From Thermotoga sp. (GTDB lineage Bacteria; Thermotogota; Thermotogae; B21-G9), in contig QNAU01000044.1 in NCBI GenBank assembly GCA_003641545.1, forward strand, positions 1 through 8,875: 8,875 nt of DNA, read 5' to 3'. The stretch's first letter is position 1, and each line of letters opens with the position of its first letter. Under the pieces are notes generated by a model. The model was not told the origin of the DNA. It searched no databases and saw only the letters and a list, made by a program, of their open reading frames with translations. Position numbers and translations under genes: made by a program. This document shows positions 1 through 5,894 of this stretch, piece after piece.

Positions 1-26
1 CTTCATGTGAAATGTTACTCAAGATA

Positions 27-55
27 GGTAGTTGTGTCAAGAAATCGCTATAAAA
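27..55 (+). repeat. Terminal inverted repeat of the IS256-family relic (transposase C-terminal end)
   Basis: The segment reads GGTAGTTGTGTCAAGAAATC followed by GCTATAAAA. It aligns with the inverted copy at 551-575, sharing GGTAGT at the tip and GCT[A/G]TAAAA at the inner end, with small gaps and several mismatches between. The transposase C-terminal stop at 48-50 lies inside this repeat, as is common in compact insertion sequences. Confidence 0.65.
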
Positions 56-511
56 TTTCTATCACCTCTTCAGAAGCAGGATTCGGGAATCCATCCATAT
101 TAAGATACCTTCTTCCAAGCAGCCATTCTTCGTTTATATCCATCAGTATGCAACCCGCAAGCCTTATAAGTGACTCCTCGTTTGGAAATACTCCTCCCGC
201 TTTCGTCCGTCTCTCAAACCCTGCTCTTTCAGCTCTTCAAATAGATCAAGCCAGAATCCTTCCCCTTCACTGTCTGAGCAACTATGAGAAGTGCTTTCAG
301 CCTGTATCTACCCGCCCTCTCGTCTCTTACCTTGAAATAGCTCGCATCAACGAACAAGTATGGTATCTCCTCTTCTATCGGTCTGTTGAGGAATTTCTTG
401 ACCTTTTCATCAAGCTCTTTTGCTACACTCGATACAAATTGCGGTGATATCTCTCATCACTATGGTGATTTGCATGTTTTCAACCTCCTTTCTGGTTTGT
501 TTTTTGCTCAT
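48..511 (-). pseudogene. IS256-family transposase remnant, three frames, internal deletions
   Basis: Homology to mutator-type DDE transposases appears in pieces across three frames. One frame (about 450-277) reads ISPQFVSSVAKELDEKVKKF followed by PYLFVDASYFKVRD and RYRLKALLIVA; the Asp in LFVDASYF corresponds to the first catalytic Asp. The next frame (about 274-209) reads DSEGEGFWLDLFEELKEQGL. The third frame (209 down to the stop at 48-50) reads GGVFPNEESLIRLAG and EEWLGRRYLNM, the usual C-terminal block. The parts carrying the second catalytic Asp and the catalytic Glu are missing. At the N-terminal side a possible start ATG at 511 gives MSKKQTRKEVENM; a second ATG at 475 has a good AAGGAGG site. 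That frame runs into a stop (TGA at about 412-410) after its junction with the ISPQ block. Each join coincides with a frame change, which points to deletions of about 100 residues or more at two joins and a smaller one near 275. Confidence 0.8.
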
Positions 512-541
512 AGCCCTGTTCCTTCCTCAAGGAACGGGGCT
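512..541. terminator. 13-bp stem-loop; possible terminator (+) or transposase translation block (-)
   Basis: AGCCCTGTTCCTT (512-524) pairs with AAGGAACGGGGCT (529-541) around the 4-base loop CCTC, with a single G-T wobble. On the plus strand the stem is followed by TTATTTCATTTTT, a broken T-run, so it could act as a weak intrinsic terminator. On the minus strand it sits immediately before the ATG at 511 and covers the Shine-Dalgarno-like AAGGA at 524-520. That layout is reminiscent of stem-loops that shield insertion sequences from translation on read-through transcripts. The pairing is seen directly; both functions are inferred. Confidence 0.5.
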
Positions 542-549
542 TATTTCAT

Positions 550-575
550 TTTTACAGCAATTATTGTACACTACC
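550..575 (-). repeat. Terminal inverted repeat of the IS256-family relic (transposase N-terminal end)
   Basis: On the minus strand this reads GGTAGTGTACAATAATTGCT then GTAAAA. It is the inverted partner of 27-55 and marks the outer boundary of the element next to the yceD leader. The match to its partner is imperfect, which fits an old copy. Confidence 0.65.
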
Positions 576-664
576 GCATATAATCACCAATAATTTTTAT
601 ATTGAACGGTGTTGGATAAAGTAGATATCTTGTGAGATAATTGCAGTGGAAGGGAGGAATAAAG
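576..664 (+). promoter_or_regulatory. Leader of the yceD operon with candidate -10 box
   Basis: This is the only non-coding stretch before the plus-strand operon outside the insertion-sequence relic. A consensus TATAAT is present at 579-584, just outside the relic's end at 575. No convincing -35 box sits at 16-18 bp spacing: those positions fall in the terminal repeat and read near AGCAAT. A second weak candidate is TTGAAC at 602-607 with GATATC at 624-629. The leader ends with the strong ribosome site GGGAGGA at 652-658, 6 bases before the yceD ATG. The -10 assignment is tentative. Confidence 0.35.
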
Positions 665-1219
665 ATGAATACGGTGTCGAATGTGTTCATAAATTTGAAT
701 GAGTTGAGAAGAAAAAAGAGGATCCACTGGGAAGGAGTTCTGGACTGGGAGAAGGTTGAGGTTGACATCGGTTGGTGCAAGGTCTTGAAACCTGTGGAGG
801 TTGAGTTCGATATCTGGGTTGATGGTGACACGATAATCTTAGATGGAAAGGTGAGGACGGTGATAGAGCATCCGTGTGTGAGATGTCTCGAACCGGTGAA
901 TTTAGAGATAAACGGGAAGATGGAAGCTGTCTATCTTCCGAAATCTGAGATGAAGAAGTTGCCCAAGGAGGAAGAACTTGAAGAAATCGTGAATATAATA
1001 TATTATTCCGAGGGTGAGATCGATCTGAGTGAGAGAATTCTGGAGGCGATTGTCGTCTCAGTCCCGCAGAAAGTTTTATGTTCCGAAGATTGCAAAGGTC
1101 TGTGTCCGATCTGCGGGGCGAATTTGAACGAGAACCCGAATCACGAATGTAAGGTTGAGGAGAAAGAGGTTGATCCGAGGTTTGAAGCGCTACTTGAACT
1201 CAAGGGAAAACTGAAATGA
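665..1219 (+). CDS. yceD: YceD/DUF177 family metal-binding protein
   Basis: The protein is about 184 residues and belongs to the YceD (DUF177) family, which is almost always encoded directly before rpmF. In bacteria and plastids family members have been linked to 23S rRNA processing or accumulation; the exact activity is unsettled. Family hallmarks are visible: HPCVRCLEP (Cys71 and Cys74) in the middle, and a C-terminal cluster CSEDCKGLCPICGANLN (Cys139, 143, 147, 150) followed by Cys162, probably binding zinc. The frame stays open back to a TTG at 641, but the ATG at 665 is preferred because GGGAGGA lies 6 bases upstream of it. The gene is first in the operon; its stop overlaps the ribosome site of rpmF. 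The family assignment is firm; the role in rRNA metabolism is from family knowledge only. Confidence 0.9.
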   Translation: MNTVSNVFINLNELRRKKRIHWEGVLDWEKVEVDIGWCKVLKPVEVEFDIWVDGDTIILDGKVRTVIEHPCVRCLEPVNLEINGKMEAVYLPKSEMKKLPKEEELEEIVNIIYYSEGEIDLSERILEAIVVSVPQKVLCSEDCKGLCPICGANLNENPNHECKVEEKEVDPRFEALLELKGKLK

Positions 1220-1225
1220 GGAGGG
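1218..1225 (+). promoter_or_regulatory. Ribosome binding site deciding the rpmF GTG start
   Basis: GAGGAGGG overlaps the last two bases of the yceD stop codon (TGA at 1217-1219). The distance to the GTG at 1232 is 6 bases, while the ATG at 1226 has no spacer at all. The overlap suggests translational coupling of the two genes. Confidence 0.7.
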
Positions 1226-1231
1226 ATGAAT

Positions 1232-1417
1232 GTGGCTGTTCCAAAGCAAAAATCTTCCAGAGCGAGGACACACATGAGGAGAGCGAAAACTTACAGAGCC
1301 ATAAAGGTTCCGGTAACCCTGTGTCCGAGATGCGGTGAACCGAAGTTACCGCACAGGGTATGCCTTCACTGTGGATATTACGGGGACAAGCAGATACTCA
1401 TGATCAGCGAGGAATGA
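1232..1417 (+). CDS. rpmF: 50S ribosomal protein L32
   Basis: This encodes ribosomal protein L32, a small protein of the large subunit, here 61 residues. It starts with the canonical AVPKQK and is followed by a basic stretch SRARTHMRRAK that contacts rRNA. The second half holds a zinc ribbon, CPRC (Cys31, Cys34) and CLHC (Cys44, Cys47), so this is the zinc-binding form. The start is taken as GTG at 1232, because GAGGAGGG at 1218-1225 then has a 6-base spacer and the product begins exactly as L32 should. The ATG at 1226 abuts the ribosome site directly and is unlikely. It sits between yceD and plsX, an arrangement common across bacteria. The identity is nearly certain. Confidence 0.95.
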   Translation: MAVPKQKSSRARTHMRRAKTYRAIKVPVTLCPRCGEPKLPHRVCLHCGYYGDKQILMISEE

Positions 1418-1420
1418 CGG

Positions 1421-2431
1421 ATGGATACGAAGCTCGACAACCTACCATCCATATCCATCGACTGCATGGGTGGTGATTACGCTCCCTCCGAAATAGTGAA
1501 GGGAGTGATTGTTGCTCTCAACAGGTTTGATTTCTCAGCTCTTCTGGTTGGGAAGAAGGATGATGTGGAGAGGGAAATATCGAAATATAATTCGGTGAAC
1601 CGTGAGAGAATAGAAGTGGTGGATGCCACCGATGTAGTTGGGATGGCGGAAAAACCGACGGATGTTTTGAAAAAGAAAGAGAGTTCACTTTACAAAGCCG
1701 TGAAACTCGTGAAAGATGGGAAAGCGGATGCGGTGATAAGTGCAGGTAACACCGGTGCTGTTCTCGTTTCCTCCATGTTCATCCTTGGCAGGATTGAGGG
1801 AATAGACAGACCAGCCATAGCGACACCGGTTCCATCCATAAAAGGTGTTGTCGTGCTGATAGATGCGGGAGCCAACATAGAGGTGAAACCTCAGCATTAT
1901 CTGGATTTCGCTCGGATGGGGATGGTTTATTCGAGGATACTTGGAAAGGATGATCCAAAGGTTGGATTGCTGAACATAGGAGAAGAGAAGGAGAAAGGTG
2001 GTGAACTGCTGAGAGAAGTTCACGAGCTTCTTGAAAGTGAACTCGGTGATACCTTCTTCGGGAACGTTCAGGGAAGGGATGTCAACCTTGGAACCGTGGA
2101 CGTGGTGGTGACGGATGGATTCACCGGAAATGTTGTGTTGAAAACTATGGAGGGCACCGCAAAATTCATAACCTCGATGATAAAGGAAGTCATAGAAGAG
2201 GGAGGAATGATGACGAAGTTCGGTGCCCTGATGATGAAGAGAGGATTCAAAAAGTTGAAGGAAAAACTCGATTACAGAAGTTACGGTGGTGCCTTTCTTC
2301 TGGGAGTCAAGGGAATATCCATAATAGCCCACGGATCATCCGATGCCTACGCCATCATGAACGCCATAAGGGTTGCCTTGGATGGGGTGAGGATGGATCT
2401 GATCAGAAGGATAGAGGGATCGATGAGCTGA
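1421..2431 (+). CDS. plsX: Phosphate acyltransferase PlsX
   Basis: PlsX converts acyl-ACP and phosphate to acyl-phosphate, which the membrane enzyme PlsY uses to acylate glycerol-3-phosphate, the entry step of phospholipid synthesis. It acts as a soluble or peripherally membrane-bound enzyme. The 336-residue length is normal for the family. Family motifs are intact: SIDCMGGDYAP near residues 12-22, SAGNTGA (107-113), DAGAN (148-152), LNIGEEKEKG (184-193), DGFTGNV (232-238), YGGAFLLGVKG (288-298) and AHGSSD (303-308). The ATG start at 1421 is 3 bases after the rpmF stop, with GAGGA at 1409-1413 as ribosome site inside rpmF. In many bacteria rpmF-plsX is followed by fab genes; here glmS follows instead. 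Confidence 0.95.
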   Translation: MDTKLDNLPSISIDCMGGDYAPSEIVKGVIVALNRFDFSALLVGKKDDVEREISKYNSVNRERIEVVDATDVVGMAEKPTDVLKKKESSLYKAVKLVKDGKADAVISAGNTGAVLVSSMFILGRIEGIDRPAIATPVPSIKGVVVLIDAGANIEVKPQHYLDFARMGMVYSRILGKDDPKVGLLNIGEEKEKGGELLREVHELLESELGDTFFGNVQGRDVNLGTVDVVVTDGFTGNVVLKTMEGTAKFITSMIKEVIEEGGMMTKFGALMMKRGFKKLKEKLDYRSYGGAFLLGVKGISIIAHGSSDAYAIMNAIRVALDGVRMDLIRRIEGSMS

Positions 2432-2432
2432 G

Positions 2433-4244
2433 ATGTGTGGTATCTTCGGTTTCGTTGGAGAGGGAGGAAAGGTAAGAGACCTCGTAGATGCTTTGAAGAA
2501 ACTCGAATACAGGGGATACGATTCCGCAGGTGTAGCCTTTTGGGATGAAGATGCGGTGAGGTTGTTCAAAATAAAAGGGAAAGTTTCGGATCTTGAAACT
2601 GCACTCGGTGATATTCTCGATTTGGATATAAAAGGCGGGATAGCGCACACGAGATGGGCAACCCATGGGGAACCGAACGATGTCAACGCACATCCACATT
2701 TCGATTGTGAGCGTAAGATCTTCGTTGTTCACAACGGTATCATAGAGAATCACAAGGAGTTGAGAAAGGAGTTAGAGAAGAGAGGACACAGATTCGTTTC
2801 TGACACGGATACGGAGGTGCTGGCTCATCTCATAGAGGAAAATTACTACGGGAATATCCTCGAAGCCCTTCGAAGAATTCTTCCACTTCTGAGAGGTTCC
2901 TACGCGGTTGTGGCGATGCATTCCGATGAGGTTGGGATACTCGCCGCCGCGAGGAAGGGAAGTCCCCTCGTCATCGGTAAGAATGAGAATTTCTGTGTGG
3001 TCGCATCGGATATCACACCGATACTCAAATACACGAAGGAAGTGATCTTTCTCGATGAAGGTGAAACGGTGTCCGTGGGAGGAACCGTGGATTTCGTGGG
3101 GTTGAAGGATTCCGTGGAGAAGAGGATATTCCACATAAGTTGGAGTGAAAGGGACGCGGAAAAAGGTGGATACAAACACTTCATGCTCAAAGAAATAATG
3201 GAAGAACCGGAAGTGTTGAAAAATGCAATGGCTGGAAGAATGAAAGGTTCAAAGGTCGAATTCGAGGAGTTGAAGGGATGGGAAGATTTTCTTTCCAACG
3301 TTGAAAAGGTGAAGATGATAGCATGTGGAACGAGTCATCATGCGGGTATGCTGTTCAAATATTTCATCGAGGATCTGATCCAGATCGAGGTGGAGACGGA
3401 TGTCGCATCCGAGATGAGATACAGGAAGACCAAAGTGGATGATGAAACTCTGTTCATAGCCATATCCCAGTCCGGCGAAACAGCAGATACCTTAGAAACT
3501 GTCAGGAAGATCAAGGAGAAAGGCGGAAGGGTGTTATCTCTGTGCAACGTCCTTGGATCGACCTTGACGAGGGAATCCGATAGAACGATCTTTCTGAACG
3601 CGGGACCTGAGATAAGTGTCGCTTCGACTAAGGCTTACGTTGCGCAGGTCGTGGTTCTCCTTTTGCTCGGTGTGGAACTCGCAAGGATCAAAGGAAAGAA
3701 TATTCCGGCGGGATTCTTGGATGATCTTCGGGATATACACGCGAGATTCGAGGAAATACTGGAAAATTCAAATCTCATAAGGGATACCGCGAGAGAATTT
3801 GTGAAATTCCGAAATTTCATGTACATAGGCAGGTGGATGGGCTATCCTTCCGCGTTGGAAGGAGCGCTGAAACTCAAGGAAATATCTTATACCAACGCAA
3901 CCGCATATCCAGCGGGTGAGTTGAAACATGGTCCGATAGCCCTGCTCGATGAGGATTTCCCCGTTTTTGCTATCGTTCCTACGGATCGTATGAAGGAAAA
4001 GATGTTGAACAACATCATGGAAGTCAAAGCGAGGAAAGCAAAGGTTGTTGGAGTGGTTACAGAAGGTGATGATGAGGTTTTCAGACTTCTGGATCACACC
4101 CTGAAGATTCCGAAAGTCCATGAATATCTCTATCCCCTCGTCATGGCTCCGGTGCTTCAACTCTTCGCCTATTTCATAGCGGATGAGAGGGGGCTGGATG
4201 TGGACAAACCGAGAAATCTCGCCAAGAGTGTGACTGTGGAATGA
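2433..4244 (+). CDS. glmS: Glutamine--fructose-6-phosphate aminotransferase (isomerizing)
   Basis: GlmS makes glucosamine-6-phosphate from fructose-6-phosphate and glutamine, the committed step toward UDP-GlcNAc and peptidoglycan; it is cytoplasmic. At 603 residues it is full length. The N-terminal class II glutamine amidotransferase domain (about 2-220) begins MCGIFGFVG with the nucleophile Cys2 exposed after Met removal, and has HTRWATHG (72-79), Asn101-Gly102 and Asp126. Two SIS sugar-isomerase domains follow: CGTSHHAG (298-305), SQSGETADT (345-353) and SVASTK (395-400) in the first; YPAGELKHGP (492-501, with the ring-opening His499) in the second. The C-tail DKPRNLAKSVTVE carries Lys598, which contacts the sugar. 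It starts one base after the plsX stop with only a weak GAGGG upstream, so translation is probably coupled to plsX. No room exists for a glmS ribozyme leader. Confidence 0.97.
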   Translation: MCGIFGFVGEGGKVRDLVDALKKLEYRGYDSAGVAFWDEDAVRLFKIKGKVSDLETALGDILDLDIKGGIAHTRWATHGEPNDVNAHPHFDCERKIFVVHNGIIENHKELRKELEKRGHRFVSDTDTEVLAHLIEENYYGNILEALRRILPLLRGSYAVVAMHSDEVGILAAARKGSPLVIGKNENFCVVASDITPILKYTKEVIFLDEGETVSVGGTVDFVGLKDSVEKRIFHISWSERDAEKGGYKHFMLKEIMEEPEVLKNAMAGRMKGSKVEFEELKGWEDFLSNVEKVKMIACGTSHHAGMLFKYFIEDLIQIEVETDVASEMRYRKTKVDDETLFIAISQSGETADTLETVRKIKEKGGRVLSLCNVLGSTLTRESDRTIFLNAGPEISVASTKAYVAQVVVLLLLGVELARIKGKNIPAGFLDDLRDIHARFEEILENSNLIRDTAREFVKFRNFMYIGRWMGYPSALEGALKLKEISYTNATAYPAGELKHGPIALLDEDFPVFAIVPTDRMKEKMLNNIMEVKARKAKVVGVVTEGDDEVFRLLDHTLKIPKVHEYLYPLVMAPVLQLFAYFIADERGLDVDKPRNLAKSVTVE

Positions 4245-4253
4245 AAAATCTTC

Positions 4254-4262
4254 AGGAGGTGA
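4254..4262 (+). promoter_or_regulatory. Strong ribosome binding site deciding the rsfS TTG start
   Basis: AGGAGGTGA is close to a perfect anti-16S match and is followed after 6 bases by TTG at 4269. The first in-frame ATG, at residue 8 of the predicted protein, would remove conserved N-terminal helix residues. Confidence 0.75.
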
Positions 4263-4268
4263 GAGTTT

Positions 4269-4634
4269 TTGGAAATCCCCGAGATTCTTATGAGGATAGT
4301 TGAAGCGATAGAATCCAAGGAGGGAGAGAACACGGTAGTGATGAAGATGGAAAACACCCCCATACCAACCGATTATTTCATAATAACGACTGCGAACTCG
4401 AAGACGCACATGAAGGCTCTCAGGGATTCTGTGGTGGAGGAATTGAAGAAATCCAGTCACGAGATAATATATTACGACAAAAAGACGAATCTGAGCTGGG
4501 TTCTGGTGGATGCTGGTGAGTTCGTGATTCACATCTTCACGAAGAAGGCGAGGGAATTTTACGATCTCGAAGGGTTGTGGCACAGTGCGGAAAGGATAAA
4601 AATCGGTTCCCCTACCGATGAGGTCCTAAGGTGA
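4269..4634 (+). CDS. rsfS: Ribosomal silencing factor RsfS (RsfA/Iojap/YbeB family)
   Basis: RsfS binds ribosomal protein L14 (uL14) on the large subunit and blocks joining of the small subunit, lowering translation in starvation or stationary phase. The 121-residue protein is of usual family size. The core motifs are clear: TDYFIITTANSKTHMKAL (34-51), WVLVDAGEFVIHIF (77-90) and FYDLEGLW (97-104). The start is a TTG at 4269, chosen because AGGAGGTGA at 4254-4262 lies 6 bases upstream and the product starts where the family does. There is a 24-base gap after glmS. Its last 9 bases overlap the end of the convergent gene on the other strand. The rare TTG start could limit its expression relative to the operon; that is inference. 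Confidence 0.93.
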   Translation: MEIPEILMRIVEAIESKEGENTVVMKMENTPIPTDYFIITTANSKTHMKALRDSVVEELKKSSHEIIYYDKKTNLSWVLVDAGEFVIHIFTKKAREFYDLEGLWHSAERIKIGSPTDEVLR

Positions 4635-5879
4635 AACCGCCTTTATGATGAATTCGTGCGATAGTTCACCACCTTTCAGGATCATCCTTATGATTACTCG
4701 GTGATCGCCTGTTTTGTTGAATTGAAGGGTTTTCCAGTCGTCAGTTTTGAACACGATTCTCTTCGAATTGGCTGGGACGTACGCTCTTCTTTCACCCACC
4801 CAGTTGAATTCTTCCTTCTCTTCTTCACCCCCATTTATCCTCATCTCGAATTTTTCCACCATAACGAATTTGTCCTCGTTGGAATCGTTCACGAGATAAA
4901 CGGAAAACCCAAAGGGAGAACCCACCTGAACGTATATCATCGAATCTGTCATTATCCTCAAATCAGCGATATCACCGATTTCATCTTCATTCACGACATA
5001 AAAACAGGAAGAGCGTGATACGGTTTCTATCCTTCCATCCACCACAAAGCTCATTCTCAAATTGAGTGAATTTTTACCCATTTTCCTTGGAACGGATGGT
5101 TTTTCGGAAAATTTCACCAATTTTGTTCCTCCCGCCTGTATTTCCACATCTTTTTCCAAAGGTGTCAATTTGTATTCCACATCGTTTATCTTCAAATTCG
5201 CATCCCTTATGTGTATCCTCCTGTCCTTCGCCGATCCGTTGAATATCTCCACCTTCAGATTCAGGATCTCCCCAGGAAAATAGAAATCCTTTTCAAAACT
5301 CAGCTTCACCTCGAAGGATTCCTTCACCTTGATCTTCCTTTTGAGGATCACGCTCTTTCCGTTGAAGATCATCCGTGCTATGATGGTGTACACTCCTGGT
5401 TTCATCGGGGTCACCGTTTCTTCTCTACTCAGGTCGAACACGAGGATCGATCCGTATGGATCGATTTCCGCTTCGACCTCATCCGGATGTGAGAAAGAGT
5501 AGATGATCTCACCGTTTGGATCGATTACCTTGAATTCGAAATCCTCTATGTGGAATTTCCTCTTTTTCTTCAAGGAATTCAAAACATCAACCTCAGCATC
5601 GATCTTTTCCGCTGGGAAGAGTTCATCATTTTTCATCTTGATCTGAATTATCAAACCATCCGAGAAATGTGTGAACTCGTTGGTTGGTGGGGAAATTCTG
5701 CGGAAGAAATAGAATCCAAAGGCGACGAGGATGATTATGAAGAGGTTGATCGTCAGGATGGTCAGGCTTTTTCTTCTCGCTCTTCTATACTCTTTGTATT
5801 TTCTTTCCTTCTCCTCGTCGTATTTCTTCCATTCCTCTGGTGATTTAGAATGGTATTTGAATCCCTTCGAACCGTTCAT
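4626..5879 (-). CDS. Uncharacterised single-pass membrane protein with three Ig-like (BsuPI-like) repeats
   Basis: I do not recognise a named gene. The 417-residue protein starts with a highly charged cytoplasmic stretch (about 1-38, including EEKERKYKEYRRARRKS). A single hydrophobic helix follows at about 39-59 (LTILTINLFIIILVAFGFYF). By the positive-inside rule the remaining 350 residues lie outside the cytoplasmic membrane. That part appears to be three tandem beta-sandwich modules of about 110 residues (about 75-185, 189-296, 305-416). Each begins with a G-containing strand leading to a V.v.N pattern (VEIFNGS, VYLVNDS) and ends with a similar strand: IIARMIFNGK, LNLRMSFVVDG, VIIRMILKGG. 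The pattern resembles BsuPI-type and other Ig-like domains used for binding, with no catalytic motif. It starts 15 bases after the PilB/GspE stop with only a weak ribosome site, as the last gene of the ftsA-ftsZ operon. A role in the envelope near the pilus or secretion machine or the division site is possible but unproven. Confidence 0.75.
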   Translation of the reverse strand: MNGSKGFKYHSKSPEEWKKYDEEKERKYKEYRRARRKSLTILTINLFIIILVAFGFYFFRRISPPTNEFTHFSDGLIIQIKMKNDELFPAEKIDAEVDVLNSLKKKRKFHIEDFEFKVIDPNGEIIYSFSHPDEVEAEIDPYGSILVFDLSREETVTPMKPGVYTIIARMIFNGKSVILKRKIKVKESFEVKLSFEKDFYFPGEILNLKVEIFNGSAKDRRIHIRDANLKINDVEYKLTPLEKDVEIQAGGTKLVKFSEKPSVPRKMGKNSLNLRMSFVVDGRIETVSRSSCFYVVNEDEIGDIADLRIMTDSMIYVQVGSPFGFSVYLVNDSNEDKFVMVEKFEMRINGGEEEKEEFNWVGERRAYVPANSKRIVFKTDDWKTLQFNKTGDHRVIIRMILKGGELSHEFIIKAVSP

Positions 5880-5894
5880 GAAGGATCATCAACT

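Larger units (their letters stand above)
27..575 (-). mobile_element. Degenerate IS256-family (mutator-type) insertion sequence, internally deleted
   Basis: This is a relic of an insertion sequence read on the minus strand. It is bounded by imperfect terminal inverted repeats: GGTAGTGTACAATAATTGCT at the left end (reading down from 575) and GGTAGTTGTGTCAAGAAATC at the right end (reading up from 27), with GCTGTAAAA and GCTATAAAA respectively near their inner ends. Between them lie transposase fragments typical of the IS256 family. The whole element is about 549 bp, while intact members are usually about 1.3-1.5 kb, so more than half of the interior is gone. I see no matching 8-9 bp target duplication: the flanks are TCAAGATA before 27 and GCATATAA after 575. 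The loss of the duplication may reflect decay or rearrangement. It cannot encode a working transposase, although it could in principle be moved by a related intact copy elsewhere in the genome. Confidence 0.8.

Noticed and set aside
13..26. A target-site duplication flanking the insertion-sequence relic
   Set aside because: The 8-9 bases on either side (ending at 26 and starting at 576) do not match, so no duplication can be claimed.
34..447. A 137-codon open frame on the plus strand in the left part of the window
   Set aside because: It is the complement of the decayed transposase, whose family motifs are clear on the minus strand; the plus-strand product shows no motif.
641..664. An upstream TTG start for yceD adding 8 residues
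   Set aside because: The extra residues MQWKGGIK are translated from the ribosome binding site region itself, while the ATG at 665 has a strong GGGAGGA site at correct spacing.
1226..1231. ATG start for rpmF two codons before the GTG
   Set aside because: It has no spacer after the ribosome site, and L32 proteins begin (M)AVPKQK, which matches the GTG start at 1232.
2420..2432. A glmS ribozyme/riboswitch before glmS
   Set aside because: Only one base separates plsX and glmS, and that ribozyme is known mainly from Firmicutes-type leaders of well over 100 bases; nothing like it can fit here.
3768..4583. A 271-codon open frame on the minus strand opposite glmS and rsfS
   Set aside because: It is antisense to two conserved genes and spans their junction; the His/Phe/Arg-rich product has no recognisable domain.
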